This document shows, piece by piece, positions 27,520 through 35,857 of a stretch of DNA of 64,000 nucleotides. The DNA lies in assembly GCF_000466745.1 (NCBI RefSeq), contig NZ_ANNI01000007.1, forward strand, positions 62,001 through 126,000. The letters run 5' to 3'. The stretch is from Campylobacter concisus ATCC 51562 (GTDB taxonomy: Bacteria > Campylobacterota > Campylobacteria > Campylobacterales > Campylobacteraceae). Within the stretch, counting starts at the first letter, position 1; every line of letters starts with the position of its first letter. The position numbers and the translations under genes are program-made. Under the pieces are notes generated by a model that made no database searches, was not told the DNA's origin, and saw only the letters and a list, made by a program, of their open reading frames with translations.

Positions 27520-28511
27520 TAGCAGATCCTTGGTAGTAGTTCGCCCTTTGGCGGCTCGAGAAATCTTCTTGATTTATAGGCGTTTTCGATGATGACGCGC
27601 TCGTTTTTTGCTTCCATTACCTCGCCTATTATCATCGCATTTTTGTCAAATTCTCTTAAAATTTTAAGCGCGTCCTCGGCCTGGCTCTCATCAACAGCCA
27701 TCACAAAAGTGCCCTCATTTGCAAGCTCATAAGGCTCAAATCCAAATAGCTCACAAACACCCATCACTTCGTCTGCGACCTTGATATTTTCTTCAAAAAC
27801 TAAGATGTCAAATTTACTAAATTTAGCCCACTCGTTTAGCACCGCACTTAGTCCGCCCCTTGTCGCATCGCGCATAGTTTGCGGCTTTATGCCAGCGCTA
27901 AATAGCCTTAAAGCAACCTCTTTTAGGCTCTTGCAGTCACTTTTTAGATCAAGTCCAAGCTCAAATTCCTCTCTTGCTGCAAGCACCACGCCGCCGTGTC
28001 TGCCAACATCTCCAGAGATTAAAATTTTAGCCCCTGCTTTTAAATTTTTAAGCTCCACGCCTTCGCAAACTATCTCGCCGATGCCTGCTGTGTTTATAAA
28101 AATTTTATCGCATTTGCCCTTTGGCACTACCTTCGTATCGCCACAAACTACGCTCACACCGCTCTCTTTGCAAGTTTTTGCAAGCGAGCCAAGCACGCGT
28201 TCAAGCTCCTCTATACTTAGCCCCTCTTCGATGATGAGCGAGCAGCTTAGGTATTTTGCGCTTGCTCCAACCATCGCTAGGTCGTTTATCGTACCGCAAG
28301 CTGCGATCTTGCCGATGTCACCGCCGTTAAAAAAAATGGGAGTTACCACAAAGCTATCAGAGCTAAATGCGATCTTGCCTTTTAAATTTAATATCGCCGA
28401 ATCGTTGCTCTGCCTTAAAATTTCGTTATCAAAAATTTTAAATATCGTCTCGTTTATAAGCGAGTTCATCTCCTCGCCGCCGCCGCCGTGGCTTAGCATT
28501 ATCTTTTTCAT
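27519..28511 (-). CDS. hypE: HypE, carbamoyl dehydratase for hydrogenase cyanide ligand
   Basis: The 330-residue protein begins with the family stretch LSHGGGGEEMNSLI and ends with PRIC, whose final cysteine is carbamoylated by HypF and dehydrated with ATP to the thiocyanate that becomes CN on the hydrogenase iron. The PurM-like ATP site includes SSDSFVVTP and GDIGKIAACGTINDLAMVGA. Eight bases separate it from hypD. A 253-residue reverse frame here is a shadow. Confidence 0.96.
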   Translation of the reverse strand: MKKIMLSHGGGGEEMNSLINETIFKIFDNEILRQSNDSAILNLKGKIAFSSDSFVVTPIFFNGGDIGKIAACGTINDLAMVGASAKYLSCSLIIEEGLSIEELERVLGSLAKTCKESGVSVVCGDTKVVPKGKCDKIFINTAGIGEIVCEGVELKNLKAGAKILISGDVGRHGGVVLAAREEFELGLDLKSDCKSLKEVALRLFSAGIKPQTMRDATRGGLSAVLNEWAKFSKFDILVFEENIKVADEVMGVCELFGFEPYELANEGTFVMAVDESQAEDALKILREFDKNAMIIGEVMEAKNERVIIENAYKSRRFLEPPKGELLPRIC

Positions 28512-28519
28512 TAAATTCC

Positions 28520-29611
28520 TTAACCAACTCTTGCGTATTTAAAATATGCCGCACAAGCGCCCTCGCTTGATACCATGCACGATCCTATCGGATTTTGTGG
28601 GTTGCAAACCTTGCCAAAGACCTTACAATCAGTCGGCTTTGCTAGCCCTCTTAAAATTTGCCCACAAATGCAAGCCTTGCTCTCGCCAGCGCTCTCTACG
28701 CTGCAGTCAAACTGCACTCTAGCGTCAAGATAGGCAAACTCATCTTTTAGCTTCATGCCGCTTTGCGCTATCTCGCCAAGGCCTCTCCAGACAAAGTCGC
28801 ACGGCTCAAAATACTTAGCTATGAGCTCTTTTGCCTTGAGGTTGCCCTCTTCTTTGACCGCTCTTGCATACTCGTTATAAACTTCATATGTGCCTGCGTT
28901 TTGCTGACGAACTAAATTTAGCACACTTGCCATGATGTCAAGCGGCTCAAAACCACTAATGGCGATGGGTCTTTTAAACTCATCTGCTAGCTCTTTATAA
29001 ATTTTACTTCCAGTGATGACGCTTACGTGACTTGGTCCTAAAAATGCGTCTATCCTCACGTTTTCATCGCTCATTATGGCTCTAACTGGTGCTGGGACGG
29101 TTACGTGATTTATATGAAAGTATAAATTTTTAATGCCCTCTTGCACCACTTTTTCAACCAAATTTGCGCTCATTGGCGTCGTCGTCTCAAATCCGATCGC
29201 AAAAAATATGACCTTTTTGTCTGGATTTTGCTTAGCTATATTTAGCGCATCAAGTGGCGTATAAAGTGCCCTTATATCATGCCCCTCGCCGCGAAGCTTT
29301 TGCAAGCTTGTCTTTGAGCCAGGCACTCTTAGCATATCAGCTAGCGTGCAAAAGATCACATTATCCATGCTAGCTAGCTTACAGGCCTCATCTATGCGGC
29401 TCTTTGGCATCACGCAGACTGGACAGCCTGGGCCGTGGATGAAATTTATATGCTCTCCTACCAAGCTTGGCAGTGCAAATTTCATAATGCTATGCGTGTG
29501 ACCACCGCAAATTTCCATGATATTTAGCGGTTTTACGCTCTCTTTTTGTATGAGTTTTGAAAGGGCTAGGATTAAATTTTTATCGCGAAAGTCATTGATA
29601 AGATCCATCAA
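28520..29611 (-). CDS. hypD: HypD, hydrogenase Fe(CN)2CO assembly scaffold
   Basis: The 363-residue protein binds a [4Fe-4S] cluster and, with HypC, builds the Fe(CN)2CO group. Conserved motifs: MEICGGHTHSIMKF (about 33), HGPGCPVCVMP (about 69), FFAIGFETTTP, and the C-terminal cysteines in CICGQILRG and GSCMVSSEGACAAYF. It overlaps hypC by four bases. Confidence 0.96.
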   Translation of the reverse strand: MMDLINDFRDKNLILALSKLIQKESVKPLNIMEICGGHTHSIMKFALPSLVGEHINFIHGPGCPVCVMPKSRIDEACKLASMDNVIFCTLADMLRVPGSKTSLQKLRGEGHDIRALYTPLDALNIAKQNPDKKVIFFAIGFETTTPMSANLVEKVVQEGIKNLYFHINHVTVPAPVRAIMSDENVRIDAFLGPSHVSVITGSKIYKELADEFKRPIAISGFEPLDIMASVLNLVRQQNAGTYEVYNEYARAVKEEGNLKAKELIAKYFEPCDFVWRGLGEIAQSGMKLKDEFAYLDARVQFDCSVESAGESKACICGQILRGLAKPTDCKVFGKVCNPQNPIGSCMVSSEGACAAYFKYARVG

Positions 29612-29847
29612 ATTTTCCCCGCGTTCATATCATCAGCGATCTTTTGATAGACTTCTAAGCTCTCAAGCGCAAACTGCGTATCGATCTTTTGCATGGCGTA
29701 ACCAACGTGGATTAGCACGTATTCGCCCACTTTTACTTCTTCAAAGATGAGATCTAGGCTTACCTTTCTAGTAACACCCAGAGTTTCAACCGTAGCGACA
29801 TTGTTTTCATCTACTTCTATTACTTTTGAAGGGATTGAGAGGCACAT
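29608..29847 (-). CDS. hypC: HypC, hydrogenase maturation chaperone
   Basis: The 79-residue chaperone begins MCLSIPSKV; Cys2 is the residue that holds the iron group and contacts HypD and the large-subunit precursor. It also carries the typical GEYVLIHVGYAMQKID. It overlaps hypB by one base and hypD by four. Confidence 0.96.
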   Translation of the reverse strand: MCLSIPSKVIEVDENNVATVETLGVTRKVSLDLIFEEVKVGEYVLIHVGYAMQKIDTQFALESLEVYQKIADDMNAGKI

Positions 29848-30659
29848 TATCTTAGCTCTTTTTTAAATTCCAAATAACTTATCCATTTATCGATGCCCTC
29901 ACCCGTTTTGCTGTCTATCACAAAGATATCAACCTTTGGATTTAGCTTTCTAGCGTCGTTTTTCACTCGCTCGATGTCAAAGTCAAAATGCGGCGCAAGC
30001 GAAGCTTTTGTGATAAGAAGCACGTCAGCAGCCCTAAACATCACTGGATATTTGCTCACCTTATCATCGCCCTCTGGCACTGAAAGAAGCACAGCGTTAA
30101 AATGCGAGCCAACGTCGTAGCTTGCAGGGCAAACTAAATTTCCAACATTTTCTATAAAGACTAGATCAAGCTCGTTTAGTGGCAGATGATGAAGCCCTTC
30201 ATGTACCATAAACGCGTCTAAGTGACAGGTCTGACCTGTGCTTATCTGATGAGCCTTTGCGCCAGCTTTTACTATGCGATCAGCATCTTGATTTGTCTCT
30301 AAATCACCCTCAACAACGCCTATTTTAAACTTACCAGCCTTTATCGTAGCTTCTAAAAGCGTCGTCTTGCCAGCGCCTGGGCTACTCATTAAATTTACGC
30401 AAAGTATCTTTTTTTCATCAAGATGAGCTCTGTTGTGGGTAGCTTCTTTATCATTTTCAGAGAGAATTTTCTCTATCACGTCTATGGTTTTGCTCTCGTT
30501 TAGCACAGGGTGTGCGTGAGCCTCGTGGCTATGTTCGTGCGCGTCATGAGCGTGATCTGTATGTCCATCATGAGTGTGTGGGTGAGAGTGAGTGGTGCCA
30601 TCAGCGTGAGTGTGAGTGTGGGCGTGATTACCCATTGAACAACCGCAATCTTTACACAT
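29847..30659 (-). CDS. hypB: HypB, GTPase for nickel delivery, with His-rich N-terminus
   Basis: The 270-residue GTPase has an N-terminal CKDCGC nickel motif followed by about 45 residues in which His alternates with Thr, Ala, Asp and Glu (roughly 20 His before residue 60), and then the GTPase domain: P-loop SSPGAGKTTLL, GDLETNQDADRI, VFIENVGNLVCPASYD, and ITKASLAPH. It moves nickel to the hydrogenase and the His tail can also store the metal. AAGGATG precedes the ATG. It is first in hypBCDEA; a hairpin lies 36 bases upstream of the start. Confidence 0.96.
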   Translation of the reverse strand: MCKDCGCSMGNHAHTHTHADGTTHSHPHTHDGHTDHAHDAHEHSHEAHAHPVLNESKTIDVIEKILSENDKEATHNRAHLDEKKILCVNLMSSPGAGKTTLLEATIKAGKFKIGVVEGDLETNQDADRIVKAGAKAHQISTGQTCHLDAFMVHEGLHHLPLNELDLVFIENVGNLVCPASYDVGSHFNAVLLSVPEGDDKVSKYPVMFRAADVLLITKASLAPHFDFDIERVKNDARKLNPKVDIFVIDSKTGEGIDKWISYLEFKKELR

Positions 30660-30694
30660 TTTTTCATCCTTTTTTATTAATTTATGGAGATTTT

Positions 30695-30733
30695 AACTCT
30701 TAAATTTAAAAATAAAATTAAAATTTAGGAGTT
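30695..30733. repeat. Inverted repeat between the GDYXXLXY gene and hypB
   Basis: AACTCTTAAATTT and AAATTTAGGAGTT pair over 13 bp with one mismatch, with a 13-base loop. It lies in the 171-base gap before hypB. It may be a terminator for the DUF2157/GDYXXLXY genes, which would give hypBCDEA its own promoter, or a leader structure of hypB. Confidence 0.4.
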
Positions 30734-30830
30734 TTGGCAAATAGATCAAAAATTAATTAATTTATTTAAATTTTTATTTAAATTTAAAAATATAAATGAA
30801 ATTTGCACAAGAATTTTGACTAAATTTACT

Positions 30831-31436
30831 TTACTCTTTTTGCCTAATCTCATCCAACTTATCAAAATTTTCATCACCAAGTAGTTTTTTACTATTTTTT
30901 TGGGCATTCTTTTGGATTATTAGATCCTTTAGTCTAGCCTTGCCATTATCCATCACCATCAAAACCGCATACGCATGAACATCCTCTTCTCTCATTTCAT
31001 CTTCAGTATTAGCTGCACTATCAGGTGACATATAAAAGTGCTCTATGCCGTATTTTACGAGCGAGTAGCCATCATATCTACCAGCTAAAAACACTCCATT
31101 CTCTGGTTTGCTTATACTAAATTTAGCAAAGCTGTAAGTGCCATTAACATCTGGCTTCAAAACAGCATAAACTCTAGCTCCATCTCTTACTCTCTCATCG
31201 TATTGGTCGATATAGTGGTCATCTTTATCATTTTCGTCAAAATTTCTTGAATGAAAATTTGAAAATTCATAGTTTAAATCAACATAGTTTCCACGAAAAA
31301 GATCTCTTGGGTCGTAAAGATTTACCCTCACTCTTACCTCTTGCCCAAAATAAAGTGGCATAAGTGCGTAGCCAAGCATAATGCCAATAAGCGAAATTTG
31401 AAAAACTACAGCTACTATTAATACTTTTATCTTCAT
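30831..31436 (-). CDS. GDYXXLXY-domain membrane protein
   Basis: The 201-residue protein has an N-terminal membrane segment (about 4-26) and a periplasmic domain with DPRDLFRGNYVDLNY, the motif that names this family (here Asn replaces its Asp), and a second conserved part near DGYSLVKYGIEHFY. It commonly occurs beside a DUF2157 membrane protein, as here, with a four-base overlap. The function of the pair is unknown. Confidence 0.85.
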   Translation of the reverse strand: MKIKVLIVAVVFQISLIGIMLGYALMPLYFGQEVRVRVNLYDPRDLFRGNYVDLNYEFSNFHSRNFDENDKDDHYIDQYDERVRDGARVYAVLKPDVNGTYSFAKFSISKPENGVFLAGRYDGYSLVKYGIEHFYMSPDSAANTEDEMREEDVHAYAVLMVMDNGKARLKDLIIQKNAQKNSKKLLGDENFDKLDEIRQKE

Positions 31437-32692
31437 TTTTTACGTCCTTTTCTAGCGACAACTAGCACTATAAAAGCAAACACCATAAATAGCGCCGTAG
31501 CACCAATATAATCGCCTATGAGTTGGAAATACCTCACGGCTGCGACCAAAAATATCATACAAAGACCAAGTTTTAACTCACCCTTTTTGATAAGAACCGC
31601 AGCTGTTATGATATTTGCGAGCGAGAAAAATATATTTGCGTATCCAGGACCGTAGCTAAAGACAAATGGCAACAACACGAGCAGTGCCCCAAGTAGCAAT
31701 CCACTCTTATTTTTTTCTTTAAAAAACAGTGCAAAATAAGCAACACTAAATAGGATAAAGACAAAGCCAAAATTGCTTTTAAAAAACGACTTCACAAACC
31801 AAAGCTCTTCATCTCCAACCTCAAATAAATTTCTTTCTTCAAATAAAAATAGACAAAATAACAACACAAAAACGCCAAAATTTTTACCAAATTCTTTCGT
31901 AAATGCGCCAAGCCCTACTCTAAATTTATCTAGTAGCGGCGAAATGCTAATAAGTAAAAGCGCATAAGATAGCGATACGATCGCAACCATCGGAAGTCCA
32001 AACAAAAATCCATAATCAAATATCGCTTTAAGACCACTAATGTAGCCGCAAAATGAAATGATGTATATAAAAATATCTATAAAAAGCACAAAAGCAAGCC
32101 ATTTTGAGTCGTCTTTGTAAAGCGTATATGCGCCAAGTGCTATAAAAATGATAAAGCCAAAGCCAAAGTCGCCCTGATAAGTTATCATAAAAAACCAAAC
32201 TGTCGCAAAGATAAGGCTTTGGGCTACCAATACACCTTTCTTACTAGTAAAAGAAACCGCAAACGCCCCGATACTCCAAAGCAAAATACCACCGCTTGGC
32301 TCATCGCTAATGTTATAAATTTGGGCAATAAGAGCAATCGCCGCACCAAAGCAGAAATTTCCAAGAAAAAACATCGCCGTTGATAGATTTTCCTTTCCCT
32401 TTGCGAGATAGTAAATTCCACCAAAATTTACAAGCCCAAGTACAAATAACACAAGTGCTAAACGTCCTAGTCTTGGTATCTCTTCCCAGTTTGCACCAAC
32501 GAGAGTAAAAAATGCCAGTGCAAAAAAGAGATATGCTACGAGTTTTAGGACAAAACTTATCTTGTCACTATGAGCGTCAGTGTCGATGTCATATAAATTT
32601 GCTATTTTTATAGCTGTCTCTTTATCGACTATGCCGTCACTTTGCCACCGATCCAGCTCTTTTGTTAGAAAAATTCTATTTAAAAAGTTCAT
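31433..32692 (-). CDS. DUF2157-type membrane protein
   Basis: The 419-residue protein has a short soluble N-terminus (LDRWQSDGIVDKETAIKIA, the DUF2157 start pattern) and then about twelve hydrophobic segments, including FTLVGANWEEIPRLGRLALV. It partners the GDYXXLXY gene that follows. Both lie between hydrogenase structural/maturation genes and could have come in as a unit; I see nothing that ties them to hydrogenase. Confidence 0.8.
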   Translation of the reverse strand: MNFLNRIFLTKELDRWQSDGIVDKETAIKIANLYDIDTDAHSDKISFVLKLVAYLFFALAFFTLVGANWEEIPRLGRLALVLFVLGLVNFGGIYYLAKGKENLSTAMFFLGNFCFGAAIALIAQIYNISDEPSGGILLWSIGAFAVSFTSKKGVLVAQSLIFATVWFFMITYQGDFGFGFIIFIALGAYTLYKDDSKWLAFVLFIDIFIYIISFCGYISGLKAIFDYGFLFGLPMVAIVSLSYALLLISISPLLDKFRVGLGAFTKEFGKNFGVFVLLFCLFLFEERNLFEVGDEELWFVKSFFKSNFGFVFILFSVAYFALFFKEKNKSGLLLGALLVLLPFVFSYGPGYANIFFSLANIITAAVLIKKGELKLGLCMIFLVAAVRYFQLIGDYIGATALFMVFAFIVLVVARKGRKK

Positions 32693-32787
32693 TATTCACA
32701 CTCTCTTTTATAAGATATACAAAACACCAAATTTCTAGCCAGTGTCTTAAATGCCGTATTTATGTCCATTGACACTGCCTTAGTCTT

Positions 32788-33156
32788 TCAACAAAAAATA
32801 TAATTGTGATTTAAAATATAAAAAAATACAGAAGCTAAAATGCCACCGATGATAAAAATTTTTAGCAAGGTAGCTTGGGCCAGACTCCTAAGCTTTGCTT
32901 TAAAAATTTCTCGCTTAAGCCTAAACCCAAGTAAAAAGAAAAAAACGGCCATCAAACTATCATTTACCAAAAGGATAAGGGGCTTTTGTATCGGCGATTT
33001 GCCAAAATTTAGCCTTGTATCGATTTGTAAAAATGAGTTATAAAAACTACTTAAAAAAACATTTTCAAAGATAAATGCCACTAAAGCAGCAGCGATAAGA
33101 AAAATACCACCACTAACTTCATCTATAAAAAAATCCCAAAAATTCCTAAAACCCAT
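32788..33156 (-). pseudogene. NhaA Na+/H+ antiporter remnant (N-terminal third)
   Basis: The 122-residue product aligns by eye with the start of NhaA: SGGIFLIAAALVAFIFENVF (first helix), a hairpin loop with LNFGKSPIQKPLILLVNDSLMAVFFFLLGF, then LKREIFKAKLRSLAQATL. NhaA normally has about 390 residues; this one stops after the third helix and lacks the DD pair in helix V needed for transport. The following 90 bases hold no continuation. AAGGG lies before the ATG, so a peptide may still be made. It stands 16 bases after nikR. It is probably a deletion remnant. Confidence 0.75.
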
Positions 33157-33172
33157 AAAGACCCTTAAAAAA

Positions 33173-33586
33173 CTAAAACCTAGGAATAGCTGCCCTTGTG
33201 AGTTTAGAAAATTTTACGCCCTTTAAGCCGGCGATCCTTTCAGCAAAGCGTTCAATTTTGCCCGCCTCGCCTCTTATTGAAATCGTTTCTAAGCAGTTAT
33301 GGTGATCGACATGAACATGGTTTGTACAGATGATTTTCACATCAGAGCTATGCTCTATATCCATCTTTTTATTCACCAAATCGTTGTGATGATGCATATA
33401 AATGAGCGTCAAAACCCCGATCAACTCCTCACTAGCGTCCTTCCAGCTATCACTTACGATCTTTTCGCGTATTAAATCCCTCGTAAATTCGCTCCTAGAA
33501 GCGTAGCCTTGTTCGCTAACCTTTTTATCTAGTTCGTCAAGTAACTGACTAGGTAAAGAAACACTAAAACGTATAACACTATCCAT
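33173..33586 (-). CDS. nikR: NikR, nickel-responsive regulator
   Basis: The 137-residue repressor has an N-terminal ribbon-helix-helix domain ([18 protein letters not shown], then [11 protein letters not shown]) and a C-terminal ACT-like nickel domain with the ligands in HVHVDHHNC plus the upstream MHHHND. The start ATG at 33586 is preceded by AGGAG; an in-frame ATG at 33625 has no good site. It regulates nickel uptake and nickel enzymes in response to Ni(II). Its place among hydrogenase genes suggests control of this region, but I could not identify a NikR box. Confidence 0.94.
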   Translation of the reverse strand: MDSVIRFSVSLPSQLLDELDKKVSEQGYASRSEFTRDLIREKIVSDSWKDASEELIGVLTLIYMHHHNDLVNKKMDIEHSSDVKIICTNHVHVDHHNCLETISIRGEAGKIERFAERIAGLKGVKFSKLTRAAIPRF

Positions 33587-33631
33587 TTTCTGCTCCTTTC
33601 TCGTTTGATTACCGTTTATAATCATTATACA

Positions 33632-35857
33632 TCACTTATTAGAAAATGTGGATAAATAATAATAAATTTGCCCTAAATTTACGTTAGAATCGTTGCTACA
33701 GAATTTTTTATTGATATAAAATTTCAAATTTACTTTAGTAAATTTTTTGTAAATAAGTTCGAGTAAAGTCTTATTTTGAAAAACTCCGCCGCTTAGTAAA
33801 ATTTCCATTTTTTCTTTTTTTGAAATTTCAAAAATAATATCAGCCAAGCCATTTATAAATGCCGTTGCAGCCACTCTTGGCTCATCTTTTAAAGCACTTT
33901 TAAAAGCTTCTTTAAAGCCGATCACTCCATTATCTAGGCTAAATTTATAACACGCATCTAAATTTTTATCATAAAGTGCTTCAAGCCTCATACCACTCTC
34001 GCCCTCAAAACTAGAGTGAAAAAGCCCACAAATAATCACTCCAAATGCGTCAAATATCCTACCAACCGAGCTAGTCTTTATTAAGTTTAGTCCTTTTTGC
34101 TCCATTTTTTTAAAATTTGCAAGCATTTTTTCATCAAAATTTACTAAAAATTTACCAGCTTCGTCCTCAAGAGAGTATTTTAAAATAATAGAATATGCGA
34201 TTAGATAAATATTTTTGATGCTGTTTTCGCCCCCAAATAGGCTAAATTCATCAAAGTGATAAACACGCTCGTAATTCTTTTTATCTAGCCTAAAGACCTC
34301 TCCACCCCAAATTTTGCCATCCTCCCCGTATCCAGTGCCGTCAAAACAAAAGCCAAGGTACTTTTTATCTGCTAGATCGTTTTCAAAGATCACGCTTAGC
34401 AGATGCGCGTAGTGGTGCTGCAAATAAACTAGCTCAAAGCCCTGATCCTTCGCCCATTTTGTATTTAAAAAATTTGGATGCAGATCGGCTATAACTTTGT
34501 CTATTTTTAGATCATAAGTCGTTTCAAAAAGGGTAAAAATATCCTTAAATCTATCAAAAGTCGCCACATTTTTTAGATCTCCTATATATGGGCTAACCAT
34601 CAAAAGTCCGTCTTTATAGATGCAAAATGAGCTTTTTAGCTCCGCTCCAAGGGCTAAAAATGTCCCTTTTTGCTTGAAATTTGTATGAATGAAATTTGGA
34701 TTTAAGCCACGGCTCGTTCTTGTAAAAATCACTTCATCACCAACACAAAATGCGATACTATCGTCACTTGGCGAGTAAATTTCTCGGTCGTGATCAAGGT
34801 AAAAGTCTATAACGTCACCTAGTTTCTCTCTTAGCTCACTCTCATCTTTTATCACGACTTCACCTGAGATATTTGCGCTAGTTGCGATGATGTCGTGTTC
34901 AAGATAGTCAAAAAGCAAAAGATGTATGCCGCTAAATGCGAGCATGACGCCAAGCTTATTTAAATTTGGCGCAACACTTTTTGCGATATTTGAGCCGTTT
35001 TTTGCCTCCAGTAGGACGATCGGCTTTAAATTTGAGCTAAGAAGCTTCGCCTCTGCTTCTGAAATTTGCGCTATTTTTCTAGCGTTTTGCAAATTTTTAC
35101 TCATCAGCGCAAATGGCTTGCTTGGGCGGTGTTTTCTAGCTCTTAGCTCACAAACTACAGCTTCATTTGTCGCGTCGCAAACTAGATGAAAGCCACCAAG
35201 CCCTTTGATGGCTAAAATTTTGCCCTCGTTTATGAGCCCAGCCGCTTCTTTGGCTGCTTCGTTTTTACTGGCAAGCACCTTGCCAAATTTATCTTTTAGA
35301 TAGAGTTTTGGTCCGCAGTTTGGGCAAGAGATCGGCTCTGCGTGGTAGCGGCGATTAAGCGGGTCTTTGTACTCGCTCTCACAAAATTTACACATCTTAA
35401 ACTCGTTCATCGTCGTATTTACTCTGTCATAAGGCAATGCTTTGATGATGGAAAATCTCGGTCCGCAGTTGGTGCAGTTTATAAATGGGTATTTGTAGCG
35501 TGGATTTGTAGGGTCATAAAACTCGCGCAAGCAGTCATCGCAAAGCGCGTAATCAGGCAAGATAGGCGCTTGTTTGGTGGCTGATTTTGAAGCGATGATC
35601 TCAAGCTTTTCATAAATTTTATCTATCTTAATCTTCTTTAGCTCATCGATCCTAGCAAGGGCTGGTAGCTTCTCATAAAGCTCTTTTTCAAAAGCCAAAA
35701 AGCTAGCCTCTTCGCCGCTAAAATTTAGCTTCACGCCCTCATCATCGTTGTAAATTTCGCCAACAAGGGCAAATTTATCCGCTAAAGTATAGACAAAGGG
35801 TCTAAAACCAACGCCTTGAACTAAGCCTTTGATCTCATATCTAAAGCTTGATCTCAA
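33632..35857 (-). CDS. hypF: HypF, carbamoyltransferase for hydrogenase maturation
   Basis: The protein of about 741 residues makes the carbamoyl group for HypE. It has an acylphosphatase domain (KGLVQGVGFRPFVY, residues 9-22), two zinc fingers (CDDCLREF...CTNCG and CKFCE...CPNCG, about 105-185), a YrdC-like domain (KGLGGFHLVCDAT) and a Kae1-like domain with the metal ligands in LQHHYAHLLSV (about 480) and LSGGVFQNKTL. No ATG fits; TTG at 35857 gives the usual N-terminus, while TTG at 35875 would add six residues. The start lies inside the end of the upstream gene, which is related to its C-terminal half. Confidence 0.94.
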   Translation of the reverse strand: MRSSFRYEIKGLVQGVGFRPFVYTLADKFALVGEIYNDDEGVKLNFSGEEASFLAFEKELYEKLPALARIDELKKIKIDKIYEKLEIIASKSATKQAPILPDYALCDDCLREFYDPTNPRYKYPFINCTNCGPRFSIIKALPYDRVNTTMNEFKMCKFCESEYKDPLNRRYHAEPISCPNCGPKLYLKDKFGKVLASKNEAAKEAAGLINEGKILAIKGLGGFHLVCDATNEAVVCELRARKHRPSKPFALMSKNLQNARKIAQISEAEAKLLSSNLKPIVLLEAKNGSNIAKSVAPNLNKLGVMLAFSGIHLLLFDYLEHDIIATSANISGEVVIKDESELREKLGDVIDFYLDHDREIYSPSDDSIAFCVGDEVIFTRTSRGLNPNFIHTNFKQKGTFLALGAELKSSFCIYKDGLLMVSPYIGDLKNVATFDRFKDIFTLFETTYDLKIDKVIADLHPNFLNTKWAKDQGFELVYLQHHYAHLLSVIFENDLADKKYLGFCFDGTGYGEDGKIWGGEVFRLDKKNYERVYHFDEFSLFGGENSIKNIYLIAYSIILKYSLEDEAGKFLVNFDEKMLANFKKMEQKGLNLIKTSSVGRIFDAFGVIICGLFHSSFEGESGMRLEALYDKNLDACYKFSLDNGVIGFKEAFKSALKDEPRVAATAFINGLADIIFEISKKEKMEILLSGGVFQNKTLLELIYKKFTKVNLKFYINKKFCSNDSNVNLGQIYYYLSTFSNK

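Noticed and set aside
27781-28542. 253-residue plus-strand frame opposite hypE
   Set aside because: Complete overlap with an unmistakable hypE; composition is typical of an antisense shadow.
30500-30650. Tandem DNA repeat (GTGAGTGTG-like)
   Set aside because: It is the coding sequence of the His-rich HypB tail, not an independent repeat.
32738-32775. Stem CAGTGTC/GACACTG after the nhaA remnant
   Set aside because: Seven-base arms with a 24-base loop and no U-tract; too weak to call a terminator or element end.
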